In this document: positions 51,108 to 58,971 of the stretch, piece after piece | How positions within the stretch are numbered: position 1 is the first letter of the stretch | Layout: the number at the start of each line of letters is the position of its first letter | Assembly (NCBI GenBank): GCA_016124845.1 | Contig: WGMW01000039.1 | Location: 1-64,000, forward strand | Source: Flavobacteriales bacterium | GTDB taxonomy: Bacteria > Bacteroidota > Bacteroidia > UBA10329 | Direction: 5' to 3' | DNA length: 64,000 nt | The notes under the pieces: model-generated | Told to the model about the DNA's origin: nothing | Databases searched by the model: none | What the model saw: the letters and a program-made list of their open reading frames with translations, nothing else | Program-made: the position numbers and the translations under genes

Positions 51108-52601
51108 CTACTTCGAATAACTGATTCTTGGGTCCGCCACCGCATACAGAATATCTGAGACCAGATACCCGACCAGCGTCAGCACGCCCGTAATGGTAAG
51201 CACGGCCACCACCATCGGATAATCCTGGTTCACAATGGCCTGATACACTTCATTTCCCATGCCCGGTATGGTGAAGATCACCTCCAAGACCACCGAACCG
51301 CCAATGGCCACAGGGAATATGTTGGCAAAGACCGTAATGATCGGAAGCAAGGCATTTCTCAGCGCATGCTTGTAAACCACCTTGGTTTCACTCAATCCTT
51401 TGGCACGTGCCGTACGGATGTAATCCTGATTGACGATCTCCAGCATGGAAACGCGCATGGTACGCGAAAGGAATGCGAAGGAACTGTAGGTGTAACTGAT
51501 AATAGGCAGGATCAGGTAAGGCAACCTTGCGCCCCACTTCTCAAAGAAGCCGGCATTTTCCGCAAAGCCTCTTACAGGCTCTACACCGGAAGCGGGAAAC
51601 CAGTAAAGCACGTCCGGATTGGCAAAGGTCATCAGCAGCACGGTGGCCAACCAGAAGCTCGGAATGGAGAACAGGATGAACACCAGCACGGTGGTAACGG
51701 TATCGAAACGAGAACCTTTATTTACCGCAGCATGAATTCCCATAGGCATACTTACAAGGTAGCCCAACACCACCGAAATAATGGTGAAGAAGAACGACCA
51801 GAATATTTTGATGGAGATCACCTCGCTGATGGGCATCTTGGTGCGGTAGCTGGTGCCGAAATCTCCACGGATGACACCTGTGGTGAACTCAGCGCCTTTG
51901 CCTGTGAGCCAATCCCCATCACCGAATATCCACCGGTGATATTGGTTGTTCGGATAAAAGTTGATGACCGGCACATACTTTTTCCAAGGCGTGGCCGAAT
52001 CTTTCATGGCTTGGAGTTTCGCCTTCACATTATCCAACTCAGGACGGAAACTGGCCATGTACGGAGCATCATAGATCTCGGTCAACGCCTCCAGCTTGGC
52101 CTCTATCACGTTCTCAGAATATGTGGCTTTAAGCGCAGATGATTCAAAAAAGCTCTGATTGATGTCCTGCTTCACCTTATCAATGGAATACCCCATGGCC
52201 ATGCTGCTATCGACCCGCAGCGAACCGTGCGCATCATTCAGCGCATCAATGGCCTGAAAGTAATCAGAAACGGCAGGCCAGTTGCCGTAAACATTGGCCA
52301 ACCTTGACAGTGACTCGCGTTCGTTCCTGTCATAAACGCGATAAAGCGTGTCCGACTGCGACATGGAATTGAGGCTGAAGTAGAAAATGGGAAGATCGAG
52401 TCCCAATTTTCGGCTCCAGAATTTCTTCTGCTCTATCTGATTGGCCGTTTGCGAACCGACCTCTCCCCCGCTCTGCGCGGCCACCACCATCCGCTCCACA
52501 GGATCGCCCGGGGCGGAGATCATGATCACGAACCCGAGCAGTGTAATGGCCACCAAGGTCGGTATGAAAACCAGAATTCTACGGAGAACGTACTTCAGCA
52601 T
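51108..52601 (-). CDS. Oligopeptide ABC transporter permease, OppB/DppB type, 497 aa
   Basis: MLKYVLRRILVFIPTLVAIT and ISAPGDPVER are the OppB-type opening. About 200 extra periplasmic residues follow (about 45-245, helical, SKLxALTEIYDAPYM) before the typical GVIRGDFGTSYRTKMPISEV. The membrane domain then carries the EAA loop DYIRTARAKGLSETKVVYKHALRN and the end VGYLVSDILYAVADPRI. Known OppB proteins are about 310-340 residues, so the insert is notable; inserts of this kind occur in other Bacteroidetes members. It works with the substrate-binding gene upstream. Confidence 0.9.
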   Translation of the reverse strand: MLKYVLRRILVFIPTLVAITLLGFVIMISAPGDPVERMVVAAQSGGEVGSQTANQIEQKKFWSRKLGLDLPIFYFSLNSMSQSDTLYRVYDRNERESLSRLANVYGNWPAVSDYFQAIDALNDAHGSLRVDSSMAMGYSIDKVKQDINQSFFESSALKATYSENVIEAKLEALTEIYDAPYMASFRPELDNVKAKLQAMKDSATPWKKYVPVINFYPNNQYHRWIFGDGDWLTGKGAEFTTGVIRGDFGTSYRTKMPISEVISIKIFWSFFFTIISVVLGYLVSMPMGIHAAVNKGSRFDTVTTVLVFILFSIPSFWLATVLLMTFANPDVLYWFPASGVEPVRGFAENAGFFEKWGARLPYLILPIISYTYSSFAFLSRTMRVSMLEIVNQDYIRTARAKGLSETKVVYKHALRNALLPIITVFANIFPVAIGGSVVLEVIFTIPGMGNEVYQAIVNQDYPMVVAVLTITGVLTLVGYLVSDILYAVADPRISYSK

Positions 52602-52619
52602 GAATTGCTATGGCAGCGA

Positions 52620-54764
52620 TCAGTTGGCTTCGGCAGTTGGAGCCGCAGCACCACCTGTCAACAGTTTAAGATTATTGAGAATAACGCCCGGGCGCTCGAA
52701 ATACATGTCGGCATTTCCGAAGCGCTTGTGAATCACGTTTCTGCGCGTGGCTGCAAACAGGAACACATAAGGCTGCTCGTCATAAATAATTTCTTGCAGT
52801 TCGCGCACCATTGGAATTCGCTTTTCCATGTCCAACTCATACTTCAACGAGTCGATCAAAGCATCACTTCTTGCATCTCCAAAACCTGTGAAATTGGAAC
52901 CTTTGGAAGCCCACGATTCGGTGTGCCAGATCTGCGTGAAATCTTCTGGAAGCGAAGAACCCGCCCAAGCTGCCAGCATCGCATCGAATTTGTGGTTTCG
53001 TGCGTTATCGTAAAGCACCGCAAAATCAAGTGGATTGATATTGCACTGAATGCCAGCTTCGTACAACGCCTCAGCGATCATCTGTGCCTCATCTCTCCAT
53101 TCAACCGTGGTTGTCATGTAGTTCAGGTCGAACTCGAATTTCAACTTCTCGCCATCAACGATCTTGTCGCGGATGTTATCGCCATCCGTATCGGTCCAAC
53201 CGGCCTCTTCCAAGAGTTGCTTCGCTCCTTCCACGTCTCTTTGAATGAGTTGAAGATCATCATTGTATTCCTTTTTCAATGGCGAAACCGGACCGACCAT
53301 GCGCTTGTTCTTGTTCTTGTTAAGCACCATGTTTATCTGATTTACAGGAACAAGCATGGCAACCGCTCTACGAACCCGTTTATCATCGAAGAATTTCTTG
53401 TACTCTACACCATCAGGGCGACAATTGAAACCCAGATAGCTGTAATTATATGTGTTGGTAAAGCGTGAATGATAGTTCGCATTGAAATTGGGATCTTCCT
53501 GAAGTTCCAACAACTTCTTGGTTCCCAAATAGGTTGAAGCATCCAATGTTTGCGTCTTGAACTCCAATCCCTGTGAGTTCGGGTCGGTATTGATCTTAAA
53601 GATGATCTTGTCAGGATAAGACGTCTCGTAAGCATCACGCTCAGCCAGTTTCGATGTCCAATGGTCTTTCTTGCGCACCAGCGTATATGACTGTCCTGGT
53701 TTCCAATCTTCAAATTGATAGGCACCCATTCCTACCAGGAATTCTGGTTTGCGGCTATACTTGGCATCGTTGAATTCCGTTGCCCAAGCGTTCAGGTCAG
53801 ATGGAAAATCTATCCTTGCTCCAGACCTTGTTCTTTCCTCTTTCACAAAATCTTTTGTTACCCAACCTGACTGACCCTTTGAAGATTGAACAAATAACCT
53901 TTGGCCGTCCTTGCTTCTTTTGACAACAGAGACCTTTTCACGATTCATAGCTTGCCAAACGACCTTACCATAATCTTCTGGCCCCTCATTAGTCCAAATG
54001 TTAACATGACCTATATCATTTCCATTCTCATCCTTTGCACTGATGAAATTTGTCACGACTTCATTACCACCCCAAGAATCAAGTTGCTGAAATGAATATT
54101 TACGCAAGGTCTTGTTCGGATCCCAGTAGCTTTCCTGAAGCATCGGATAATCTGACGAAAAGATGATGTTCTGAATGTACTTCTTCTTCATCTTTATGGT
54201 AAACTTTCTCGGATTTTCCGGATCGACAACGATCGTTTCCAAATTTTCCACATACGGCTTTGCATGAGGATTATTTGTCAACGGACATTTTACCGCTTTG
54301 AACGTGAAGATCACATCCTCAACAGTAAGTGGAGAACCATCATCCCATGTTGGTTCATCACGAAGTTCATAGGTGAACTCCAGTTCGTTCTCCGAAACTT
54401 CAGGCCATGCCTTTACCACATCAGGGCGAACATTCAAGTTGATGATATCGCCACCCATGATGAAATTCTGGGTGTAATTGAAAAGGAAGGACTTGGTAGC
54501 TGAATTCCCGTTGGTCGGGTGCATATCATCCGGCTCACCGATAACGTGAAAAACCACCGTGTTCTCTTTCGACCAGTTCGGGTCAATATCTGTTGCATCA
54601 GGAATTTGTACATAGGTGAGGTCGTCACTTGCCTCGGTCACCTTATCTTCAGAGTTGGTAGACTCATTTGTAGATGTGCCTCCGCATGATGACAGCAACG
54701 ATGCGCCAGAGAATAGCGTCAGCGCAACCAGTAAATTCCTATTGTTTTTCAGGTTCATGTTCAT
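52620..54764 (-). CDS. Family 5 peptide-binding lipoprotein of the ABC transporter, with inserted SH3-like segment, 714 aa
   Basis: ATG 54764 leads to a lipobox LLSSC (about 26). The SBP_bac_5 fold is clear: ENELEFTYELRDEPTWDDGSPLTVEDVIFTF, then RVRRAVAMLVPVNQINMVLN and the late FDAMLAAWAGSSLPEDFTQIWH. Between about residues 265 and 325 lies an additional piece (KVSVVKRSKDGQRLFVQSSK, GQSGWVTKDFVKEE) that resembles an SH3b domain, unusual for this family. It binds peptides in the periplasm and delivers them to the OppB/OppC permeases encoded directly downstream. TATATTTG at 54791-54784 could serve as the -7 element. Confidence 0.9.
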   Translation of the reverse strand: MNMNLKNNRNLLVALTLFSGASLLSSCGGTSTNESTNSEDKVTEASDDLTYVQIPDATDIDPNWSKENTVVFHVIGEPDDMHPTNGNSATKSFLFNYTQNFIMGGDIINLNVRPDVVKAWPEVSENELEFTYELRDEPTWDDGSPLTVEDVIFTFKAVKCPLTNNPHAKPYVENLETIVVDPENPRKFTIKMKKKYIQNIIFSSDYPMLQESYWDPNKTLRKYSFQQLDSWGGNEVVTNFISAKDENGNDIGHVNIWTNEGPEDYGKVVWQAMNREKVSVVKRSKDGQRLFVQSSKGQSGWVTKDFVKEERTRSGARIDFPSDLNAWATEFNDAKYSRKPEFLVGMGAYQFEDWKPGQSYTLVRKKDHWTSKLAERDAYETSYPDKIIFKINTDPNSQGLEFKTQTLDASTYLGTKKLLELQEDPNFNANYHSRFTNTYNYSYLGFNCRPDGVEYKKFFDDKRVRRAVAMLVPVNQINMVLNKNKNKRMVGPVSPLKKEYNDDLQLIQRDVEGAKQLLEEAGWTDTDGDNIRDKIVDGEKLKFEFDLNYMTTTVEWRDEAQMIAEALYEAGIQCNINPLDFAVLYDNARNHKFDAMLAAWAGSSLPEDFTQIWHTESWASKGSNFTGFGDARSDALIDSLKYELDMEKRIPMVRELQEIIYDEQPYVFLFAATRRNVIHKRFGNADMYFERPGVILNNLKLLTGGAAAPTAEAN

Positions 54765-54871
54765 TTGCAATTGATGAAGGCTGCAAATATAACATTAGCT
54801 TATAGTTACCGTAGGGCTGACCAAACTGTGATGTCACTTGATTTTCGACATGATCACATGCATCATTTCTG

Positions 54872-54901
54872 TTGTTGGAAATAAAACTATTTATACTTTT
54901 G
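54872..54901 (+). promoter_or_regulatory. Promoter of the tRNA cluster
   Basis: TTG at 54872-54874, 19 bases, then TACTTTTG at 54894-54901, a full match to the Bacteroidetes -33/-7 consensus. It lies 60 bases before tRNA-Ser. Confidence 0.7.
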
Positions 54902-54960
54902 CAGCCCGTTCTCAAAACGTTACGAAGCCGGTCGGATTGAGACGTGTTCTTTGAACGTTA

Positions 54961-55047
54961 GGAGAGGTGCCAGAGTGGTAATGGAGCAGATTGCTAATCT
55001 GTCAACGCGAAAGTGTTGCCTGGGTTCGAGTCCCAGTCTCTCCGCCA
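54961..55047 (+). tRNA. tRNA-Ser (anticodon GCT)
   Basis: The acceptor GGAGAGG pairs with TCTCTCC. The anticodon stem-loop is CAGATT-GCT-AATCTG, and a long variable arm (CAACGCGAAAGTGTTG) follows, as in tRNA-Ser. GGGTTCGAGTCCC is the T arm and CCA is encoded at 55045-55047. The anticodon GCU reads AGC/AGU. Confidence 0.95.
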
Positions 55048-55081
55048 CCTTTTTGCAACTTCGGTTGCAGCAAAAATATTT

Positions 55082-55156
55082 CGGGGTGTAGCGTAGCCCG
55101 GTTATCGCGCCTGCTTTGGGAGCAGGAGGTCGCAGGTTCGAATCCTGCCACCCCGA
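55082..55156 (+). tRNA. tRNA-Pro (anticodon TGG)
   Basis: The acceptor CGGGGTG pairs with CACCCCG. The anticodon stem CCTGC/GCAGG encloses TTTGGGA with anticodon TGG. The T arm is CAGGTTCGAATCCTG and the discriminator is A at 55156; CCA is not encoded. It lies 34 bases after tRNA-Ser. Confidence 0.95.
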
Positions 55157-55190
55157 CAAAGGCCAACTTGGTTCTCCATGTTGGCCTTTG
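55157..55190 (+). terminator. Intrinsic terminator after tRNA-Pro
   Basis: CAAAGGCCAAC (55157-55167) and GTTGGCCTTTG (55180-55190) form an 11-bp stem with loop TTGGTTCTCCAT, followed by ACTTTTTT. Confidence 0.8.
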
Positions 55191-55226
55191 ACTTTTTTAT
55201 CCGGTCATGTTCCGCCTATGGTGGAA

Positions 55227-55252
55227 GATAGAGCATCTGCTCCGTCAGACCG
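55227..55252 (+). repeat. Partial tRNA-Arg-like duplicate
   Basis: GATAGAGCATCTGC (55227-55240) is identical to the D arm/anticodon stem region of the tRNA-Arg at 55281-55294, and TCAGACCG continues like its AGCAGACGG. It lacks acceptor and T arms. It is a decayed internal fragment of the neighbouring tRNA, 54 bases upstream. Confidence 0.5.
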
Positions 55253-55262
55253 AGAACATATT

Positions 55263-55336
55263 GGTCGCGTAGCTCAGCTGGATAGAGCATCTGCCTTCTA
55301 AGCAGACGGTCACAGGTTCGAATCCTGTCGCGATCA
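55263..55336 (+). tRNA. tRNA-Arg (anticodon TCT)
   Basis: The acceptor GGTCGCG pairs with CGCGATC (one G-T). D arm AGCTCAGCTGGATAGAGCA, anticodon loop CTTCTAA with anticodon TCT, T arm CAGGTTCGAATCCTG, discriminator A at 55336. It reads AGA/AGG. A terminator follows at 55348. Confidence 0.95.
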
Positions 55337-55347
55337 CTCTCAAAATG

Positions 55348-55369
55348 AAAGCCTCGAAGTCGGGGCTTT
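55348..55369. terminator. Terminator between tRNA-Arg and the homoserine dehydrogenase gene
   Basis: AAAGCCTCG (55348-55356) pairs with CGGGGCTTT (55361-55369), loop AAGT, followed by TCGTTTTTATT on the plus strand. It can also end the convergent hom transcript. Confidence 0.75.
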
Positions 55370-55375
55370 TCGTTT

Positions 55376-56575
55376 TTATTCCGCCATCACGCACACGAAA
55401 AGTCCGTTCTCCCTATCGTTGTAGATGTTGAACAGTGAGTTGAACTTCACATTGGCCACCACGTAATTCAAGTTCGTAGAACGGTATTCCTCTTCAATTG
55501 AAACGATATCCAGTTTCCTCAGGTCTTCACGGTCAGTGAAGCGGATGTACAATTTCAGTTCGAAATCGGTGTCGAGTTTCAGATTCGGGCGACCGTTTTT
55601 GATGGACTTGTCGAGTTTCTTGTAGGCGTATTTGTAATCATAGGTAAGTGCCGAAACATCCGAGAGGACCGCGCTTCCTGTTGGATACGAACCCGCACCT
55701 TTTCCAGCCAGCGTTTGACGGTCAGAATAAGCACCTTCCACTTCAACAGCGTTGTATTCGTAGTTGATATTGTATAGCGCTGTGCCACGATCCACGAACT
55801 GCGGCAGCACATAAACTCGCACCGTATCATCGATCTTCGAAGCCTTTGCCACCAACTTGATGCGCTTGTCGCGCTGCTTGGCAAACTGAATATCATCGAA
55901 CGAAACGTTATTGATGCCGAGGTTCAGAATCTGATCGGGTTTCAGAATTACACCAAAGGCATGAATGGCCAACAGACACAATTTGTACTTGCTATCGAAA
56001 CCGCCCACATCCAGCCACGGATCGCTTTCGGCAAAGCCCGCTTCCTGAGCGAGATTCAGTGCTTCCGAATAATCCATCTTCTCCACTTCCATCATGGTCA
56101 GGATATAATTGGATGAACCGTTCAGGATTCCTTCCACGTGCTCCAAAAGCTCGTTGTCGTAATACTCCTCCAAGTTGCGGATGATGGGAATGCTGCCTCC
56201 AGCCGAGCCTTCATAAAGCAACGCCACTTTATACTTCTTCTGCAGTTCGTACAGCTCCGCGAAGTTCTCGGCCAGCATCTTTTTGTTGGCCGTAACCACA
56301 TTCACGCCATTGCGCATGGCTTCGCTCACGATCTTGAACGCTTCGTCCGCATCATCGATCAGCTCCACCACCACATCCAAGTTGTCGCGGCTCAGAATAT
56401 CGGCCTTGTCAAACGTGAAATAGCTGCTATCGATCTTCCGTTTCTTGGTTCGGTCCTTCACACAGATCTTCTCCACGCTCGCCTCCAATATCTGCGATTG
56501 GTTCAGCACATCGTAAAGTCCTTGCCCCACACATCCGAAGCCGAATAGACCGAGTTTGATTTTCTTGTCTTCCAT
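55376..56575 (-). CDS. hom: Homoserine dehydrogenase, monofunctional, 399 aa
   Basis: The NAD(P) loop KLGLFGFGCVGQGLYDVL (7-24) is followed by VVTANKKMLAENFAELYELQKKY (catalytic-domain entry), YEGSAGGSIPIIRNLEEY and the substrate domain SNYILTMMEVEKMDYSEALNLAQEAGFAESDPWLDVGGFDSKYKL, given here in pieces by key motifs (SNYILT, GFAESDPWLDVGGFDSKYKL). The last 80 residues are degenerate ACT-like. It reduces aspartate semialdehyde to homoserine. Most Bacteroidetes use an aspartokinase fusion; this free-standing copy sits at the end of the sulfur/methionine operon and probably feeds MetX. Confidence 0.9.
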   Translation of the reverse strand: MEDKKIKLGLFGFGCVGQGLYDVLNQSQILEASVEKICVKDRTKKRKIDSSYFTFDKADILSRDNLDVVVELIDDADEAFKIVSEAMRNGVNVVTANKKMLAENFAELYELQKKYKVALLYEGSAGGSIPIIRNLEEYYDNELLEHVEGILNGSSNYILTMMEVEKMDYSEALNLAQEAGFAESDPWLDVGGFDSKYKLCLLAIHAFGVILKPDQILNLGINNVSFDDIQFAKQRDKRIKLVAKASKIDDTVRVYVLPQFVDRGTALYNINYEYNAVEVEGAYSDRQTLAGKGAGSYPTGSAVLSDVSALTYDYKYAYKKLDKSIKNGRPNLKLDTDFELKLYIRFTDREDLRKLDIVSIEEEYRSTNLNYVVANVKFNSLFNIYNDRENGLFVCVMAE

Positions 56576-56613
56576 GAATATTCTTAATTCTTCATTTCTA
56601 ATTCATAATTGCA

Positions 56614-57261
56614 TCATAGATGCAAGCCGCATTCCGTCTTTCCTGATGTTCCCCAACGTCCACTTCTACCCTTTCCCTTAAAGGTGCATTGCGCACAACC
56701 GATGGAATGATACCCGACTTTTTCGAGGGGATGTTTCGGCAGATCATGCTCCGCGAAATAAGCATTCTGTTCCTCTTCCGTGAAGTCGATTATCGGATGG
56801 AATTTGAGCAGGTTTCCTTTCTTCTCAAAAATCTTCCGCGATTTGCGTTCGGTGTTCTGAAATCGCATCAACCCCGACATCCACACTTCATAATTTGGCT
56901 TCAGCGCATCCAACGGTTCCACCTTATTGATGGAACAGCACAGGTCTGGGTCTTTTGTCCACGTTTGGTCATCACGCGTAAATGCATTTTTCCAATCCGC
57001 AGGGAGGACCTTTTCAAGGTTCAGACCGAGTTGTTCTGTGAGCTGATCGCGGTACGCCATCGTCTCGGCAAAATGATAGGTCGTATCAATGAAATGCACC
57101 TTCTGCTCGGGTTTCAGCTTCGAAACCAAATGCAACAGAATTGCCGCAGACGTTCCGAACGATGACGTAAACAGCACCTTGTCGAAGTCGCGGTACACGT
57201 TCAGGATGCGGTCTTCCACCGTCATCTGCCCGTACCTATCGTTCAACTCCTGCAAATTCAT
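56614..57261 (-). CDS. cysH: Assimilatory APS reductase (CysH family, 4Fe-4S type), 215 aa
   Basis: The PP-loop FTSSFGTSAAILLHL (about 31-45) is followed by FIDTTYHFAETMAYRDQL. DLCCSINKVEPL supplies the Cys pair and GCAQCTF the CxxC of the 4Fe-4S cluster, and the redox-active Cys is in TECGLHL at the C-terminus. The CC...CxxC pattern marks adenylylsulfate (APS) reductases (EC 1.8.4.10) rather than PAPS reductases. It makes sulfite for the reductase encoded upstream. The gap before the next gene holds an ACCACAGAG-type repeat. Confidence 0.93.
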   Translation of the reverse strand: MNLQELNDRYGQMTVEDRILNVYRDFDKVLFTSSFGTSAAILLHLVSKLKPEQKVHFIDTTYHFAETMAYRDQLTEQLGLNLEKVLPADWKNAFTRDDQTWTKDPDLCCSINKVEPLDALKPNYEVWMSGLMRFQNTERKSRKIFEKKGNLLKFHPIIDFTEEEQNAYFAEHDLPKHPLEKVGYHSIGCAQCTFKGKGRSGRWGTSGKTECGLHL

Positions 57262-57270
57262 CTTCTACTT

Positions 57271-57360
57271 TTTTACCACAGAGAACACTAAGGTTTCACA
57301 GAGGAACACAGAGAAATAATCCGCGAAATCTGAGAAAATCTGTGCATCTGTGGCTAATCA
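57271..57360. repeat. ACCACAGAG-type dispersed repeat, copy 1
   Basis: TTACCACAGAGAACAC, CACAGAGAAATAATCCG, TCTGAGAAAATCTGTGCATCTGTGGCTAAT: the same order of words recurs at 58817. It lies between siroheme synthase and cysH. The beginning and end pair (CCACAGA/TCTGTGG), so a long weak foldback is possible. Confidence 0.75.
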
Positions 57361-57364
57361 ATGT

Positions 57365-57955
57365 TTATCGTTTGGTTTCAGATAACAGTCCTACGGTAAG
57401 TTCGTTCATCCTCTTCACCTTGAACTCAAAATCATCCTTGAGCGTAGCACGAATGGCACGTAGATTATTCGCCAATTGGTTAATGTCTTCTGGGATCACC
57501 TCTTCAAATAGCTGCCGCAAACGTTTGGCAAGTGTAGGCGATTTTCCGTTAGTGGAAATGGCAATTTTCAGGTCGCCTTTGGTCACAATTCCACCCAAGT
57601 AGAAATCGCACATTTCAGGTGTATCGGCCACATTGGTCAGAATGCCTTTCTGCTTCGCGATGGCCTTCACTTTTTCGTGCAACGATGGATTTTCGGTTGC
57701 CAGGATCAGCAGTTGTTTTCCTTCCAGGTCACGTTCCTCAAACGAGCGCTCGATCAATTTCACCGAAGGATGTTTTGCAGCAAGGTCGATCACCTCCTGT
57801 TTGAAGAATTTGGCCACCACCGTCACTTTCGCATTCGGACTGCTTTTGAGCAGGAACGTGAGTTTTTCCAACCCCACATTTCCAGCGCCTACAAGTAGCA
57901 TTTCAAACTCGTGAACCTTCAGGAAAATGGGGTATAGTTCGTTTTGGGTACTCAT
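57365..57955 (-). CDS. Siroheme synthase N-terminal-type protein (precorrin-2 dehydrogenase / ferrochelatase), 196 aa
   Basis: ATG 57955 gives MSTQNELYPIFLKVHEFEML. The NAD-binding loop is VGAGNVGLEKLTFLLKSSP (CysG-N/Met8 type) and NVADTPEMCDFYLGGIVTKGDLKIAISTNGKSPTLAKRLRQ is the family's core, seen here as NVADTPEMCDFYLGG and ISTNGKSP. It oxidises precorrin-2 and inserts iron to make siroheme, the cofactor of the sulfite reductase in the same operon. A GTCATGCTGAAC palindrome separates it from cobA. Confidence 0.92.
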   Translation of the reverse strand: MSTQNELYPIFLKVHEFEMLLVGAGNVGLEKLTFLLKSSPNAKVTVVAKFFKQEVIDLAAKHPSVKLIERSFEERDLEGKQLLILATENPSLHEKVKAIAKQKGILTNVADTPEMCDFYLGGIVTKGDLKIAISTNGKSPTLAKRLRQLFEEVIPEDINQLANNLRAIRATLKDDFEFKVKRMNELTVGLLSETKR

Positions 57956-57972
57956 GATTAACATTTCTTACG

Positions 57973-58028
57973 GTCATGCTGAACTTGTTTCAGCATCTAA
58001 ATAGACCCTGAAACAAGTTCAGGGTGAC
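57973..58028. repeat. GTCATGCTGAACTTGTTTCAG-type palindromic repeat
   Basis: CTGAACTTGTTTCAG (57979-57993) and CTGAAACAAGTTCAG (58008-58022) are perfect 15-bp arms, flanked by GTCATG and GGGTGAC. It is a well-known type of dispersed element in Bacteroidetes genomes, here in an intercistronic gap of the operon. Confidence 0.75.
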
Positions 58029-58042
58029 ACGAATCGGTCGTT

Positions 58043-58807
58043 TTACTGTTTTAAATAATTCGTCTCTACAAAAGCGTGACTGAAATTGGGATGATGCTTC
58101 ACCACCTCTCCCAAAACAATGATGGCGGGAGCACCAATCTGGCTATCAGCCGCCAATTTTTCAATCGTATCTACGGTACCCAAAACCACCTTTTCGTTCT
58201 CCAACGAACCATTCTGAATGATGGCAACAGGCATCTCATTGCGACCAGCATTTCGGTACGTTTCTGCGATGAGGGCCAGTTTTTTCGTTCCCATCAACAC
58301 GATAACCGTGGCTGAGCTTTGAGCCGCCAACGTCAGATCTTTCGAGAGTTCAAGATCTTTCGTTGTGCCTGTGATCACCCAGAAACTTTCGCTGTCTTCT
58401 CTTCGCGTTACTGGGATTTTTTGCAATCCAGGAACACCGATGGAACTGCTGATGCCAGGCACAACTTCAGTAGGAATATCGAATGCCTCAACGTACTCGA
58501 TTTCTTCCTGTCCACGCCCGAACACAAACGGGTCGCCACCTTTCAGTCGCACAACATGTCCGTAATTCAATGCATATTCCACAATCAATTTGTTGATCTC
58601 ATCCTGCTTGAATGAATGTTGCCCAGAACGCTTGCCGACAAACACTTTCGGAGCGTTTTTCGGAGCATAGTTCAAAAGGTCAGGGTGCGTCAGCGCATCG
58701 TATAGTACGGCATCTGCCTTGGTCAAAGCCTTCATACCTTTGATGCTTATCAGGTCTGGGTCGCCTGGGCCAGCGCCTAATAATGTGAGTTTGGGGTTAT
58801 TTTTCAT
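58043..58807 (-). CDS. cobA: Uroporphyrinogen-III C-methyltransferase, 254 aa
   Basis: LLGAGPGDPDLISIKGMKAL (9-28) is the SAM-binding start of the SUMT family. LKGGDPFVFGRGQEE, PTEVVPGISSSIGVPG and TVIVLMGTKKL follow. It methylates uroporphyrinogen III twice to precorrin-2, the substrate of the next gene product. Together the two genes make siroheme for the sulfite reductase. It is a separate SUMT, not fused to CysG. Length is canonical. An ACCACAGAG-type repeat fills the gap on its 5' side. Confidence 0.95.
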   Translation of the reverse strand: MKNNPKLTLLGAGPGDPDLISIKGMKALTKADAVLYDALTHPDLLNYAPKNAPKVFVGKRSGQHSFKQDEINKLIVEYALNYGHVVRLKGGDPFVFGRGQEEIEYVEAFDIPTEVVPGISSSIGVPGLQKIPVTRREDSESFWVITGTTKDLELSKDLTLAAQSSATVIVLMGTKKLALIAETYRNAGRNEMPVAIIQNGSLENEKVVLGTVDTIEKLAADSQIGAPAIIVLGEVVKHHPNFSHAFVETNYLKQ

Positions 58808-58816
58808 AATTGTTGT

Positions 58817-58910
58817 TTTTTACCACAGAGAGCACGGAGGCTACACGGAGAGACACAGAGAAATTTCATCTGAGAAATCCGTGAAAATCTGTGCATCTGT
58901 GGCTATTTCA
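58817..58910. repeat. ACCACAGAG-type dispersed repeat, copy 2
   Basis: TTTACCACAGAGAGCACGGAGGCTACACGGAGAGACACAGAGAAA, then ATCTGAGAAATCCGTGAAAATCTGTGCATCTGTGGC (given here by its two halves). It matches copy 1 at 57271 word for word in most places; a further short piece (CACGCAGAG...CACAGAGAAA) follows at 58921-58950. Confidence 0.75.
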
Positions 58911-58971
58911 TGTTTTATTGTCACGCAGAGTAAAAGAGAACACAGAGAAACATTTTCTCCTTTTTCATTTT

